Source: RDYZ01 sp964518905 (GTDB taxonomy: Bacteria > Cyanobacteriota > Cyanobacteriia > Cyanobacteriales > Geitlerinemataceae). Taken from it: a stretch of DNA of 64,000 nt. The notes beneath the pieces were generated by a model, which had not been told where the DNA came from, ran no database searches, and worked only from the letters and a program-made list of their open reading frames with translations. How positions within the stretch are numbered: position 1 is the stretch's first letter; each line of letters opens with the position of its first letter. The DNA lies in NCBI GenBank assembly GCA_964518905.1, contig CAZFJL010000001.1, positions 62,001 to 126,000 on the forward strand, in the 5' to 3' direction. Positions 63,433 to 64,000 of the stretch are shown one piece after another. The translations under genes and the position numbers were made by a program.

Positions 63433-64000
63433 ATGACCGCATCTTTCCCCAGTTCGAGCGCCTTCGATCGCGCCATGATGCAGCGCTGCCTCACCCTGGC
63501 GCGGCAAGCCCTCGGGCGCACGGCTCCAAACCCCATGGTCGGCGCAGTCATCGTCAAAGACGGCGAAGTCGTCGGCGAAGGATTTCATCCCAAAGCCGGT
63601 GAACCCCACGCCGAAGTTTTCGCCCTGCGCGAAGCGGGCGATCGGGCGCGGGGAGCCACGGCCTACGTCAGCCTCGAACCCTGCAACCACTTCGGACGTA
63701 CGCCGCCCTGTTCCCGAACCTTGGTACGGGCGGGCGTTGCGAAAGTTGTGGTGGGAACCGTTGACCCCAATCCAAAAGTCGCCGGTAGCGGCATCAAAAC
63801 CCTAGAAGAAGCCGGGATTGAGGTGGTGGTTGGCGTCGAAGAAGCCGACTGTCAAGCGATTAACGAAGGCTTTATCCATCGAATTTTGCACCGTCGTCCC
63901 TTCGGTATTTTGAAATATGCCATGACCCTGGACGGCAAAATCGCCAGCGAGACCGGGCATAGCGCTTGGGTGACGGGAACCCCGGCGCGATCGCAAGTGC
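63433..64000 (+). CDS. ribD: Riboflavin biosynthesis deaminase/reductase RibD (3' end outside window)
   Basis: 189 residues from ATG 63433 to the window end. TAPNPMVGAVIVKDGEVVGEG, the zinc deaminase motif PHAEVFAL and SLEPCNHFGRTPPCSRTL (Cys ligands) are complete. The reductase domain begins FGILKYAMTLDGKIASETGH. It deaminates and reduces the pyrimidine intermediate of riboflavin synthesis. No FMN riboswitch was seen in the 287 bases upstream, which hold the promoter and that of the divergent TPR gene. Confidence 0.97.
   Translation, partial: MTASFPSSSAFDRAMMQRCLTLARQALGRTAPNPMVGAVIVKDGEVVGEGFHPKAGEPHAEVFALREAGDRARGATAYVSLEPCNHFGRTPPCSRTLVRAGVAKVVVGTVDPNPKVAGSGIKTLEEAGIEVVVGVEEADCQAINEGFIHRILHRRPFGILKYAMTLDGKIASETGHSAWVTGTPARSQV

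Noticed and set aside
1..64000. CRISPR arrays, tRNA/rRNA genes, prophage or complete insertion sequences
   Set aside because: I found no regularly spaced repeats of CRISPR type, no cloverleaf with TTCGANTC arm, and no transposase or phage protein among the coding frames. A computed scan (tRNAscan, Infernal) would be decisive.

Overview
The window is chromosomal DNA of a cyanobacterium. Evidence: GCGATCGC (HIP1) and GATCGC-type octamers are very dense throughout; there are genes for a high-light-inducible protein, cytochrome c6, a cyanobacterial DUF3084 protein, a group 2 sigma factor of SigC type, a phytol-kinase-like protein, and the classic cyanobacterial cox cluster (ctaCDE divergent from ctaA-ctaB). 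The genus cannot be fixed from the sequence. Most genes are GC-rich and housekeeping; a few clearly AT-richer genes (about 18.2-19.1 kb, 30.2-31.2 kb, 34.8-36.6 kb, 58.1-59.0 kb) look like later arrivals.

Layout. 0-9 kb: partial thiC with its TPP riboswitch, a cupin protein, a sigma factor, a GT39-type mannosyltransferase, murG, two envelope proteins of unknown role and a 46-residue Hli protein. 9-16 kb: heme A synthesis (ctaB, ctaA) divergent from an A2-type cytochrome c oxidase (ctaC, ctaD, ctaE), followed by cytochrome c6 (petJ), so a whole terminal-oxidase branch sits together. 16-26 kb: recR (apparently without AUG, GUG or UUG start), yidD, phytol-kinase-like gene, polysaccharide deacetylase, an orphan TpsB/FhaC transporter, an FAD oxidoreductase, prmC and a large pseudo-orthocaspase. 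26-38 kb: VOC protein, family 5 solute-binding protein, a PIN/RHH toxin-antitoxin pair with an operator-like palindrome, a small Cys-repeat protein, an orphan HTH protein that overlaps ftsW, an alpha/beta hydrolase, a GT-C-like membrane protein and an M61 peptidase. 38-49 kb: short inverted-repeat elements, a CAP-domain protein, leuS, a squalene/phytoene synthase family gene, DUF3084, urtA, cimA. 49-64 kb: SLH protein, secreted nuclease, acpP-fabF, gyrA, an HDAC-family deacetylase, a DUF4160/DUF2442-like pair, trpB, a FIST sensor, a TPR protein and the start of ribD.

No rRNA, tRNA, CRISPR array, prophage or transposase gene was recognised. The most notable structural signal is a set of three non-coding elements of about 143-155 bp that share 17-bp terminal inverted repeats (CAGGGCAAACGCATACT) but have unrelated interiors; two have perfect 9-10 bp target duplications and the third a degenerate one, so they moved as discrete units. 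Other repeats include AAACCGGGTTTCTTC hairpins, IS200/IS605-end-like palindromes, and GTAGGGTGGGCATTGCCCACC repeats including an 80-bp tandem duplication. The best protein-level oddities are the caspase homologue with its His/Cys dyad replaced by Tyr/Ser, the recR start, and the HTH protein joined to ftsW.
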